A DNA stretch of 51,666 bases from SAR86 cluster bacterium. Lineage in GTDB: Bacteria; Pseudomonadota; Gammaproteobacteria; Magnimaribacterales; AG-339-G14. Under the pieces are notes generated by a model that did not search any database, was not told the DNA's origin, and saw nothing but the letters and a program-made list of their open reading frames with translations. The DNA is taken from contig JAOIOC010000002.1 of NCBI GenBank assembly GCA_028140145.1, forward strand, positions 66,297 to 117,962, read 5' to 3'. Made by a program: the position numbers and the translations under genes. Below, piece after piece: positions 26,387 through 33,874 of the stretch. Each line of letters opens with the position of its first letter. Position 1 is the stretch's first letter.

Positions 26387-27223
26387 TTGTCTACATTATA
26401 TTTAGTCAGTACACCTATAGGAAATAAATTAGATATTTCTTTAAGAGCACAAAATGTGCTTTCATCAGTCGATATCATTTTATGTGAGGATACAAAAAAA
26501 TCGGGTATCTTTTTAAAAGATTTAGGAATAAAAAATAAATTACATTCTTATCATGACCATTCGGATGTTTCGAAAATTAATTATTTTCTAAAATTACTAA
26601 AACAAGGATCCTCTATGGCAATAATCTCTGATGCAGGAACACCTTTAATATCTGACCCCGGATACGAATTAGTTGCTAAAGCCATTGATGAGAAAATCAA
26701 AGTTACTTCAATACCTGGGCCTTCTGCTGTTATTTCGGCTTTAATATCGTCAGGCTTATCAACAAGTTCTTTTGTATTTGAAGGCTATGTTCCAAAAAAA
26801 AAGGGTCAAGTAGAAACGTTCTTAAAAAATCTAAAATATGAGATGAAAACTATCATTCTGTTTGAATCACCTAAGAGGATAGAAAGATTAGCGCAGATGA
26901 TTGTAAAAATTTTAGGCCCTAAAAGGAAAGTATCCTTAGCAAAAGAGCTCACAAAGAAATTTGAGAGGATAATAACAGATGAAGCTAAAGAAATTTATGA
27001 ATTAATAAAAAAAGATGAAACTTTAAAAAAAGGCGAAATGGTTATCGTGATTGAAGGCTCTAAAGAGAAACAAAGCATTTTAGTTGAACATGAGAAAGTC
27101 CTCTTTGAAGAGATCCAAAAATTAAATGGAACCAAGGCAGCATCCAAAATTGTGTCAAAAATTTCTTCAAAATCCTCAAAAGAGATTTACTCAATTTTCA
27201 GTGAATCAAAGAATGACAAATAA
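26387..27223 (+). CDS. rsmI: 16S rRNA (cytidine1402-2'-O)-methyltransferase
   Basis: SAM-dependent methyltransferase acting on C1402 in the decoding centre. The 278-residue protein has the SAM-MT type tetrapyrrole-methylase fold: YLVSTPIGNKLDISLRA at the start, CEDTKKSGIFL, ISDAGTPLISDPGYELV, and PGPSAVISALISSGL. It appears to start with TTG at 26387, three bases from the divergent lpoA-like start. The rnpB promoter lies in its last codons. Confidence 0.96.
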   Translation: MSTLYLVSTPIGNKLDISLRAQNVLSSVDIILCEDTKKSGIFLKDLGIKNKLHSYHDHSDVSKINYFLKLLKQGSSMAIISDAGTPLISDPGYELVAKAIDEKIKVTSIPGPSAVISALISSGLSTSSFVFEGYVPKKKGQVETFLKNLKYEMKTIILFESPKRIERLAQMIVKILGPKRKVSLAKELTKKFERIITDEAKEIYELIKKDETLKKGEMVIVIEGSKEKQSILVEHEKVLFEEIQKLNGTKAASKIVSKISSKSSKEIYSIFSESKNDK

Positions 27224-27240
27224 ATCTAAATACTTATAAT
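27213..27240 (+). promoter_or_regulatory. Promoter of rnpB
   Basis: ATGACA at 27213-27218 (five of six to the -35 consensus) and a perfect TATAAT at 27235-27240 are 16 bases apart. The transcript would start near 27247, exactly where the RNase P RNA P1 stem begins. The -35 box lies in the last codons of rsmI. This is one of the strongest sigma-70 matches noticed in the window. Confidence 0.75.
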
Positions 27241-27245
27241 GATCG

Positions 27246-27580
27246 CCGAGCTGACCGGGTAATCGCTGTCAAATAGATAGAGGAAAGTCCGGGCTCCATA
27301 GAGAATGATGCCAGATAACGTCTGGGTGCTGTGAAGTAACGGATAGTGCAACAGAAAATAAACCGCCTTGTGTTAAAAGGTAAGGGTGAAAAGGTGCGGT
27401 AAGAGCGCACCAGACTTTTGGTAACAAAAGTCGTTGGCAAACCCCATCAGGAGCAAGACCAAATAGAGACCTGTTAATGTTTCTCGCATTAGGTCAGGGT
27501 AGGTTGCTAGAGGTTTATGGCAACATAAATCCCAGAGGAATGATTACCAATTACAGAACCCGGCTTATAGGTCAGCTCAT
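27246..27580 (+). ncRNA. rnpB: RNase P RNA (bacterial type A)
   Basis: Catalytic RNA that trims the 5' leader of tRNA precursors. The ends pair as the P1 helix: GAGCTGACC at 27248-27256 with GGTCAGCTC at 27570-27578. The conserved 5' block AGAGGAAAGTCCGGGCT is at about 27279-27295, and its partner ACAGAACCCGGCTTATAGGTC region is at the 3' end. The GGTAAGGGTGAAAAGGTGCGGTAAGAG type P10-P12 region lies in the middle. Size, about 330 bases, is slightly short of E. coli (377). The position between rsmI and mraZ is as in Pseudomonas. No clear terminator hairpin follows. Confidence 0.96.
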
Positions 27581-27624
27581 ATAATAAATATCCTTAAAAC
27601 CCTTATACTTTGGGACTAAACCTC

Positions 27625-27653
27625 TTGACAGTGATTATACAAATGTCTAAAGT
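27625..27653 (+). promoter_or_regulatory. Promoter of mraZ and the dcw cluster
   Basis: A perfect TTGACA at 27625-27630 is followed after 17 bases by TAAAGT at 27648-27653 (four of six). The expected transcript start is near 27660, giving a leader of about 45 bases before mraZ. The -10 box overlaps the first of the GTG-type repeats, which fits repression by MraZ. Confidence 0.6.
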
Positions 27654-27686
27654 GTGCTGAAGTGCACATTTGTGTATCTATGTGTG
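27652..27686 (+). promoter_or_regulatory. Putative MraZ operator: four 10-base-spaced GTG repeats
   Basis: GTGTG, GTGCA, GTGTA and GTGTG begin at 27652, 27662, 27672 and 27682, exactly ten bases apart, and AGGGGT continues the phase at 27691. Known MraZ sites in E. coli and mycoplasmas are tandem GTGG-type repeats with this same ten-base period just upstream of mraZ. The third to fifth bases differ from the known GTGG(G/T) box. The repeats lie between the -10 box and the mraZ start. Confidence 0.6.
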
Positions 27687-27704
27687 TAAAAGGGGTCTTG
27701 TTTG

Positions 27705-28184
27705 ATGGCTATAGGACTTTATGGATACAGTAGTTTGGCATTGGATTCTAAAGGACGAATTGCAATGCCAGCAAAGTATAAAGAAGCTTTAAAAGAAGTT
27801 TCAGAGGGTTCTTTGGTCATAACTAGGGACCCACAATATCCTTCCTTAAGAATCTATCCAGGCAGTTTATGGAAAACCATATCTAAAGCTTTTGAAAACT
27901 TATCAGGCCTAGATTCAAAAATTAGATCTATTCAGTGGAATTTTCTTGGATATGCAAATTTAATTGATTTTGAAGTCAATGATCGCATGCAAATACTTAT
28001 TCCTCAAAGCTTAAGAGATTACGCCCAATTAAAAGTTAAAGAAAAAGTATCTTTGATTGGTATGGGTCAGAAATTTGAAGTATGGAATGAAAAAAATTGG
28101 CTTGCAAAAGAGAAAGGTCAACAAATTCAAGGTGAAAAATTAGATATCGACTTACCTTCTAACGTCCAGGAGATCCCTTTTTAG
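27705..28184 (+). CDS. mraZ: Transcriptional regulator MraZ
   Basis: AbrB-fold DNA-binding protein that represses its own dcw operon in E. coli. From ATG 27705 the 159-residue protein shows the duplicated family motif: SLALDSKGRIAMPAKYKEAL at the start and VNDRMQILIPQSLRDYAQL in the second half. A TTG one codon upstream is possible, but the ATG was preferred; AAAAGGGG lies upstream. It is the first gene of the division and wall cluster. Confidence 0.95.
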   Translation: MAIGLYGYSSLALDSKGRIAMPAKYKEALKEVSEGSLVITRDPQYPSLRIYPGSLWKTISKAFENLSGLDSKIRSIQWNFLGYANLIDFEVNDRMQILIPQSLRDYAQLKVKEKVSLIGMGQKFEVWNEKNWLAKEKGQQIQGEKLDIDLPSNVQEIPF

Positions 28185-28188
28185 CATC

Positions 28189-29043
28189 ATGTTCACTCAT
28201 CAGCCAGTAATGATCAACGAAACTATTAAAAATTTAGTTCATGATCCTGCCGGCACTTATTTAGATTGTACTTTTGGCTTAGGGGGACATTCAAAAAAGA
28301 TTTTAGAAAACCTTAACGATGATGGCCGATTAATCGCAATAGACAGAGACAAAGAAACTGTCTCGTATTCACAAAAAATAAAAGATAAAAGATTTCATTT
28401 TAAAAATCTAAATTTTTCAAAAATTGAAAGTTTAGATACGAGACTAGATGGTATCTTTTTTGATCTAGGGAATTCTTCCATGCAACTAGATGATCCAGAA
28501 AGAGGATTTAGCTTTCAAAAGGACGGCCCCCTTGATATGAGAATGAATAAAGAAGAGGAAATCACAGCAGAGCAATGGATAAATACTGCAACAGAGAAAG
28601 AAATAAGTGACGTGTTATTTCATTTAGGCGAGGAGCGAAAATCTAGGTTTTATGCCAGGAAAATTGTTGAATCAAGAAAAAAGACCAAGTTTAAAAGCAC
28701 GGCGCAGCTTTCTTTATTTATTCAGAAATATAGCAGTTCACAGAAGCGTCATCCAGCAACTAATGTATTCAGAGCAATAAGAATGCATATAAACAATGAA
28801 ATTGAAGAGATGATCAATGGATTTAAATCAGCAGCTTGCCTTCTCAAGCAAAATGGAAAATTAATCATCATAAGCTTTCATTCCATAGAAGACAGAATAG
28901 CTAAAAACTTTCTTAGATCACAAGAAGCAAAAAATCTTAATCTAAAAAAGCAAGGAAAGCCTATTAAGCCAACAATTAATGAAATTAAGTCTAATCCTAG
29001 ATCAAGGAGCGCAATAATGAGAATTGCGATAAAAAATGTTTAA
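28189..29043 (+). CDS. rsmH: 16S rRNA (cytosine1402-N4)-methyltransferase
   Basis: Also called MraW. It methylates N4 of C1402, the same nucleotide RsmI modifies at the ribose, and both genes are within 2 kb here. The 284-residue protein has HQPVMINETI, the SAM-binding DCTFGLGGHSKKIL, GIFFDLGNSSMQLDDPERGFSF, RHPATNVFRAIRMHINNE and IISFHSIEDRIAKNF, all family motifs. It overlaps ftsL by 8 bases. Confidence 0.97.
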   Translation: MFTHQPVMINETIKNLVHDPAGTYLDCTFGLGGHSKKILENLNDDGRLIAIDRDKETVSYSQKIKDKRFHFKNLNFSKIESLDTRLDGIFFDLGNSSMQLDDPERGFSFQKDGPLDMRMNKEEEITAEQWINTATEKEISDVLFHLGEERKSRFYARKIVESRKKTKFKSTAQLSLFIQKYSSSQKRHPATNVFRAIRMHINNEIEEMINGFKSAACLLKQNGKLIIISFHSIEDRIAKNFLRSQEAKNLNLKKQGKPIKPTINEIKSNPRSRSAIMRIAIKNV

Positions 29044-29314
29044 TCAAATGATATTGATATTTATTTTAGGATCTCTAATTACCGCTTTTTTTAGTTCCTA
29101 CTTAGTGTTGAATAAGAATGCTAGTTACAAGCAATTAGTCTCAGAAAAATATCTTTTAAACGACTATAAGTCAAAACTAGATGAGGAATCAGTTTATCTA
29201 AAGAATAAGATATTAAATCTAACTTCTCACAATTCAGTAAAAGAAAAAACGGTTGACGAATTCGGAATGATTTTGCCTGAATCCGTTGTTTTGATTCAAG
29301 GAGCAGAAAAGTGA
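29036..29314 (+). CDS. ftsL: Cell division protein FtsL
   Basis: Small bitopic divisome protein that pairs with FtsB and contacts FtsQ, FtsW and FtsI. The 92-residue product has an N-terminal membrane segment (about 3-24), then a leucine-zipper-like coiled-coil stretch (about 30-65). FtsL sequences diverge strongly, so the call rests on size, topology and position after rsmH. Its stop overlaps the GTG start of ftsQ. Confidence 0.85.
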   Translation: MFNQMILIFILGSLITAFFSSYLVLNKNASYKQLVSEKYLLNDYKSKLDEESVYLKNKILNLTSHNSVKEKTVDEFGMILPESVVLIQGAEK

Positions 29315-29862
29315 AATTCTTAATTTTCATTGTAATGATATTTTCTTCAACCTTTGTTTTATCCGAAGTTTTTGAAGATCCAAAACCTTTATTTTCAAAA
29401 GATAATCCTAACTTTGTTGAATCATCTAAGGAAGTCAATTCTTGGCCAATGAAAAAATTGCACGTAAAAGAATTTCAACCGCTTGTTTTTTGGGGAAAAG
29501 ACCAGATACTGACCCAATCTGGTCGCCTCCTCAAATTTAAAACCAAAGAAAATTTGAAGTTAGTCAATATTGAAGCAAACAGAAATAATATTGACCTTGT
29601 CTTAAGGTATTTTTTTGAACTCAATCAAATTTTGAAAGGGTCGAACTTGGTTCTTAATAGAATTCTAATTGAAGATTTTGATTTAATGACCTTAGAGGAT
29701 AATTCTGGCTTAAGGTTTCACATGAATAAATCAAAAATAGAAAATCAATTAGAAAACCTTAAAACATTTCTGAAGAGCGAATACTTCTACACCATAAAAG
29801 ATACCTTTTCATATTTAGATTTAAGGTATCAAAACAAAGGAGCAATTGGGTTTAGAGATTAA
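29311..29862 (+). CDS. ftsQ: Cell division protein FtsQ, short form lacking most of POTRA
   Basis: FtsQ normally has a membrane anchor, a POTRA domain that recruits FtsK/FtsW, and a beta domain that binds FtsB-FtsL. The 183-residue product (GTG start) aligns by eye to the C-terminal two thirds of E. coli FtsQ: WPMKKLHVKEFQPLVFWGKD (about 45-64) with [20 protein letters not shown], and the end SYLDLRYQNKGAIGF (167-181) with SYVDLRYDSGAAVGW. Only about 40 residues precede this block, including a hydrophobic N-terminus that may be an anchor or a cleaved signal. The family is usually 240-280 residues. ftsA follows, as expected for ftsQ. Confidence 0.8.
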   Translation: MKFLIFIVMIFSSTFVLSEVFEDPKPLFSKDNPNFVESSKEVNSWPMKKLHVKEFQPLVFWGKDQILTQSGRLLKFKTKENLKLVNIEANRNNIDLVLRYFFELNQILKGSNLVLNRILIEDFDLMTLEDNSGLRFHMNKSKIENQLENLKTFLKSEYFYTIKDTFSYLDLRYQNKGAIGFRD

Positions 29863-29863
29863 T

Positions 29864-31093
29864 ATGGCCAGCAACGGATCAAATAACATCAGAGTGGGTA
29901 TTGACATAGGCACCTCGAAAGTCGTGTGTCTAATCGCCGAATATGTTGATCACGAACTGCGAGTTATCGGCTTAGGAAGCCAAACTTCCCAAGGTTTAAA
30001 AAACGGTGTAATTGTTGATATTGAATCAACTGTATCCGCAATAGAATCCGCGGTAAACGATGCAGAATTGATGTCCGGTAAACAAGTTACTTCAGCTTTT
30101 GTAGGTATAAGTGGAGGTCATATCAATGGTTTAAATTCTGAAGGTGTTGTAGGAATTAAAGATAAAAAAGTCAAAGTTAGTGATGTTGATAGAGTCATCA
30201 CTGCCGCACAAGCATATGCTATTCCAGATGACTCTCAATTGCTTCACGTTCTGCCAAGAGACTATATTATTGATCAACAAAACGGCATTAAAGAACCTCT
30301 TGGAATGGCTGGCGTCAGACTGGAGACCAAAGTTCATCTAGTCACCTGTAACAGGAACTCTGCTCAAAACATATCCTCCTGCATGAAAGCTTGTGGTATT
30401 ACTGTTGAAGGATTTGTTTTGGAGCAACTAGCGTCAAGTTACTCCGTTCTATCAGAAGATGAAAAAGAATTAGGAGCGTGTTTAATTGACATGGGCGGCG
30501 GAACTTCAGACGTTGCAGTTTTTCAAAATGGAGCAATAAGTCATACTGCTAATATTCCAACTTCAGGCGATCATATTACTAAAGATATTGCTAGAGCTCT
30601 TCAAACCCCAAGCATGCAAGCAGAAGAACTTAAGAAGAAGTATGGCTGTGCTTCAAGCTCGATAATTCATGAAAATGAAACAATTGAGGTTCCAGGTATG
30701 GCAGGAAGAAAAAATAAAATTTTCTCAAGAATGGCTCTAGCCAGTGTAATTGAGCAAAGGTATTTAGATATTTTTGGCTTAATTAAACAAAAACTTAACT
30801 TATCTTCTTTAGAAAATAATATTCCCGCCGGGATTGTAATCACGGGTGGAACATCCAGAATGGAAGGAGTAGCTCAATTAGCAGAGGAAGTTTTTAATGC
30901 TCCTGTTCGTATTGGTTCGCCATCAGGATTGATAGGATTGAGCGATATATTAAGGAATCCAATATATGCAACTGCTGTAGGATTGGTTTTATATAGCCAG
31001 AAATCACAAGAAGAAGATCATATGAACTATCTGTTCATGAAAGATAAGAACATTTTTAACAAAGCTTTTAGATGGATCCAAAACAATTTCTAA
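29864..31093 (+). CDS. ftsA: Cell division protein FtsA
   Basis: Actin-like ATPase that tethers FtsZ to the membrane. From ATG 29864 the protein has 409 residues: RVGIDIGTSKVVCLIAEY as phosphate 1, the 1C subdomain with VGISGGHINGLNSEG, LIDMGGGTSDVAVF as phosphate 2, and GIVITGGTSRMEGV. The C-terminal amphipathic helix NKAFRWIQNNF fits the membrane-targeting sequence. A TTG at 29846 inside ftsQ has AAGGAG close by and could add six residues. Confidence 0.96.
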   Translation: MASNGSNNIRVGIDIGTSKVVCLIAEYVDHELRVIGLGSQTSQGLKNGVIVDIESTVSAIESAVNDAELMSGKQVTSAFVGISGGHINGLNSEGVVGIKDKKVKVSDVDRVITAAQAYAIPDDSQLLHVLPRDYIIDQQNGIKEPLGMAGVRLETKVHLVTCNRNSAQNISSCMKACGITVEGFVLEQLASSYSVLSEDEKELGACLIDMGGGTSDVAVFQNGAISHTANIPTSGDHITKDIARALQTPSMQAEELKKKYGCASSSIIHENETIEVPGMAGRKNKIFSRMALASVIEQRYLDIFGLIKQKLNLSSLENNIPAGIVITGGTSRMEGVAQLAEEVFNAPVRIGSPSGLIGLSDILRNPIYATAVGLVLYSQKSQEEDHMNYLFMKDKNIFNKAFRWIQNNF

Positions 31094-31111
31094 TTTAAAT
31101 AAGGAGGGACT

Positions 31112-32239
31112 ATGAACTGGACCGTTGTAGAAAATGAAACTAAATCATCTGCTCTTATAAGAGTAGTTGGAGTAGGTGGAGCTGGAGGAAACGCTGTAAA
31201 TCATATGGTTGAAAGCGGTATCGAAGGCGTGCAAATGATTTGTGCTAATACAGATGAGCAAGCGCTTGATACCAATTTAGCAGAATTAAAAATTACTCTT
31301 GGAACCGGTATTTCAAATGGTCTTGGAGCAGGAGGGAAACCTGAGGTTGGAAGAGATGCTGCTCTTGATGATCTTGAAAGAATTAAAACCTTGCTTGAGG
31401 GTTCAGATATGGTTTTTGTTGCAGCAGGAATGGGTGGCGGAACTGGAACTGGTGCAGCCCCAATTGTTGCCAGAGCTGCTAAAGAAATAGGCGCTTTGAC
31501 AGTTGCAGTAGTCACCAAGCCATTAGAGCTTGAAATGCGAGATCAAATTGCAGACGTCGGATTAAAAGAACTTACTGATGAAGTTGATTCACTAATCGCA
31601 ATCCCTAACCAAAAATTATTGGAAGTTCTTGGGCGAGAACATAGTCTTCTTGATGCCTTCAAGCAAGCAAACGATGTTCTTTTAGGAGCTGTTAGAGGTA
31701 TATCAGATATCATCACACAAACCGGACTTGTTAACGTTGATTTTCAAGATGTTAAAACAGTAATGTCAGAAAAAGGAACTGCTATGATGGGAACGGGAAT
31801 TGCAAATGGGCCAAGCAGAGCAAAAGAGGCAGCTTCTGCAGCTGTTGGAAGTCCACTCTTAGAAGATATCAATCTAGAAAACGCAAAAGGAGTTCTTGTC
31901 AATATTACTGCTGGGCCAGATATGAAAACTGGTGAAATTGAGGAAGTTCTTGCCTTAGTAAGAGAATTTGCTGCTCAAGATGCAACAATCATTCATGGTG
32001 TGGCGTTTGATGACTCTATGGGAGCAGATATAAAGGTGACAATAGTAGCAACTGGCCTTGGCGGAAGTGCATCTAAAAAGATGCCAAAAAATACCTTTGA
32101 ATTTGAATCGGTTGAACCCATCCTTCCTAAACCAGATATTTCTCATTCTTCTAGGGAAGTTAAAAAAGTTTCGTCTAGTGATTTAATGGATTCAGAATAT
32201 CTAGATATTCCATCGTTCGTTAAAAAACAAATAGATTAG
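31112..32239 (+). CDS. ftsZ: Cell division protein FtsZ
   Basis: Tubulin-like GTPase that forms the division ring. The 375-residue protein has VGGAGGNAVNHM, the GTP-binding signature GGGTGTGAAP (about 108-117), the T7-loop region NVDFQDVKTVM, and the C-terminal FtsA/ZipA-binding peptide YLDIPSFVKKQ. It has a strong Shine-Dalgarno, AAGGAGG at 31101-31107, which would give it far higher translation than its neighbours. A terminator-like hairpin begins 22 bases after its stop. Confidence 0.99.
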   Translation: MNWTVVENETKSSALIRVVGVGGAGGNAVNHMVESGIEGVQMICANTDEQALDTNLAELKITLGTGISNGLGAGGKPEVGRDAALDDLERIKTLLEGSDMVFVAAGMGGGTGTGAAPIVARAAKEIGALTVAVVTKPLELEMRDQIADVGLKELTDEVDSLIAIPNQKLLEVLGREHSLLDAFKQANDVLLGAVRGISDIITQTGLVNVDFQDVKTVMSEKGTAMMGTGIANGPSRAKEAASAAVGSPLLEDINLENAKGVLVNITAGPDMKTGEIEEVLALVREFAAQDATIIHGVAFDDSMGADIKVTIVATGLGGSASKKMPKNTFEFESVEPILPKPDISHSSREVKKVSSSDLMDSEYLDIPSFVKKQID

Positions 32240-32245
32240 ATTTCT

Positions 32246-33874
32246 TTGAGCCATCAAACGGAAAAAACCAGAGAACTTGTTCTCTGGTTTTTTCTTCCCG
32301 TACTTTTTTCACTTCTCTTTGCAAGATTAATATTTTTCCAAATAACTGAGGCAGACTTTTCATTTGATAAAATTGAAAATAGAATTTCGCAAAGTAAAGT
32401 CATAAAGTCATCACGAGGAAAGATAGTCGATAGAAATGATCGAATATTGGCTGAAGATATTATTTTTTACGATATTGGAATAGACCTTAATTATTTTTCG
32501 TACAAACCAGACGAGATAAAATTTATTTCCGATTTATTAAATATCGAGGAGCAAAATTTAAGAGAAAGATCATCTAATCAGAGGCTTAAATTCATTCAAA
32601 TTTCTAAAAAAGTAAATAGGGAAAAAGCAGAGGCGCTTAAAAAAGAAAAAATTCAAGGACTTGTTTTTGATGAAAGGTTCCACAGAAATTATCCCGAAGG
32701 AGAAGCTTTTTCTCAACTAATTGGGATCACTGATATAAATAATGATGGTCTTCAAGGAATAGAGCTTAGCTTTCAGAAAAGTCTTGATAGCTCAGATGGA
32801 AGAATAGATTTTAAAAGAGATGGTAACGGAAAAATTATTGAGGAAGTTATTGTCCCTGAGAAGGATGGCGACTTAATTAAGTTATCTATTGATTCAGATT
32901 ATCAATTTATTGTTTTTGATGAATTGAAAAGAGCTGTAATCGAAAACAATGCGAGCACTGCTTCAGCAATAATGATTGATCTAGATTCTGAAGAGATTTT
33001 AGCAATAACTAATTATCCTAGCTTTAATCCCAACGATAGAAAATCTTTATCAGATATTTCTTTAGTGACAAACAAGGCATCGATTTCTCTTTTAGAACCT
33101 GGTTCTGTTTTAAAACCTCTTAGTATTTCTTTAGCTCTAGACGATGAATTAATTAACGAAGATACCTTAATTGATACTAATCCTGGATGGGTTGAATTTG
33201 AGGATTACAGAACAGAGGATTTTAAAAATTATGGAATTCTTACTGTAAGCGACGTTATAGCTAAATCAAGTAATGTAGGCACTGTAAAAATTTGCTCTCA
33301 AATGAACAAATCAAGAGTAATATCAGGAATACGTTCTTTCGGAATCGGAGAGTACTTTAGTGAGATGTTTTTAAATCATAGAGAGGGATTTTTGCCCGGA
33401 GAACAGAATATTTCTTTAAGAGGTTTAGTTAGTTTATGTTACGGGTATGGTCTCCAGACAACTTTGCTTCATATTGCAAAAGCATATACTGGAGTTTTAA
33501 ACGACGGTATTGAAGCAAATCTAAAGATTATTTCATCAGAAAGTAATGAAATAAGAAGAAGAATTCTTAAAAAGGAAACCACTGATAAGATAAAAAATAT
33601 TTTAATCCATACTGTGAATAATGGGACTGGAAAACTAGCCAAAGTAAAAGATGGAGTTGTTGGTGGGAAAACAGGGACAAGCTTCATCTCTAAACAGGAA
33701 GGATATGATGAAGATTCTATAAATGCTCTATTTGTAGGATTCATAGAAAAAAATAGTGAGAGGTATTTACTAGCAATAATGGTCCAAGAACCAAAAAATG
33801 ATGTTTCGGGCGGCTCCGATGTTGCAGCTCCAATCTTTTCTAATGTTTTTAAATCAATTTTTGCTTCCTCATGA
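32246..33874 (+). CDS. ftsI: Peptidoglycan transpeptidase FtsI (PBP3)
   Basis: Septal class B penicillin-binding protein that cross-links peptidoglycan with FtsW. The 542-residue protein has a short cytoplasmic lead, one membrane segment (about 11-33), the dimerisation region with SSRGKIVDRNDRILA, and a transpeptidase domain with S287-V-L-K290, S341-S-N343 and K475-T-G-T. It starts with TTG at 32246, seven bases after ftsZ. Codons 6-17 form one arm and the loop of a perfect inverted repeat. Its usual partner order ftsL-ftsI is broken by ftsQAZ. Confidence 0.96.
   Translation: MSHQTEKTRELVLWFFLPVLFSLLFARLIFFQITEADFSFDKIENRISQSKVIKSSRGKIVDRNDRILAEDIIFYDIGIDLNYFSYKPDEIKFISDLLNIEEQNLRERSSNQRLKFIQISKKVNREKAEALKKEKIQGLVFDERFHRNYPEGEAFSQLIGITDINNDGLQGIELSFQKSLDSSDGRIDFKRDGNGKIIEEVIVPEKDGDLIKLSIDSDYQFIVFDELKRAVIENNASTASAIMIDLDSEEILAITNYPSFNPNDRKSLSDISLVTNKASISLLEPGSVLKPLSISLALDDELINEDTLIDTNPGWVEFEDYRTEDFKNYGILTVSDVIAKSSNVGTVKICSQMNKSRVISGIRSFGIGEYFSEMFLNHREGFLPGEQNISLRGLVSLCYGYGLQTTLLHIAKAYTGVLNDGIEANLKIISSESNEIRRRILKKETTDKIKNILIHTVNNGTGKLAKVKDGVVGGKTGTSFISKQEGYDEDSINALFVGFIEKNSERYLLAIMVQEPKNDVSGGSDVAAPIFSNVFKSIFASS
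32261..32294 (+). terminator. Perfect 16-base inverted repeat resembling an intrinsic terminator, inside the ftsI start
   Basis: GAAAAAACCAGAGAAC at 32261-32276 is exactly complementary to GTTCTCTGGTTTTTTC at 32279-32294. The RNA would form a stem of about 15 pairs capped by CUUG and ending in six U, the layout of a rho-independent terminator, and the A run makes it usable in both directions. It begins 22 bases after the ftsZ stop but lies within codons 6-17 of ftsI. It could end ftsZ transcripts or act as an attenuator relieved by ribosomes translating ftsI. Confidence 0.7.

Noticed and set aside
27234-27440. A 68-residue minus-strand frame
   Set aside because: It lies antisense to the RNase P RNA, whose conserved blocks and P1 pairing are clear.
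27607-27616. A possible small hairpin after rnpB around the CCC...GGG near 27598-27613
   Set aside because: Only three G-C pairs with a wide loop and no T tract; not enough to call a terminator for rnpB.
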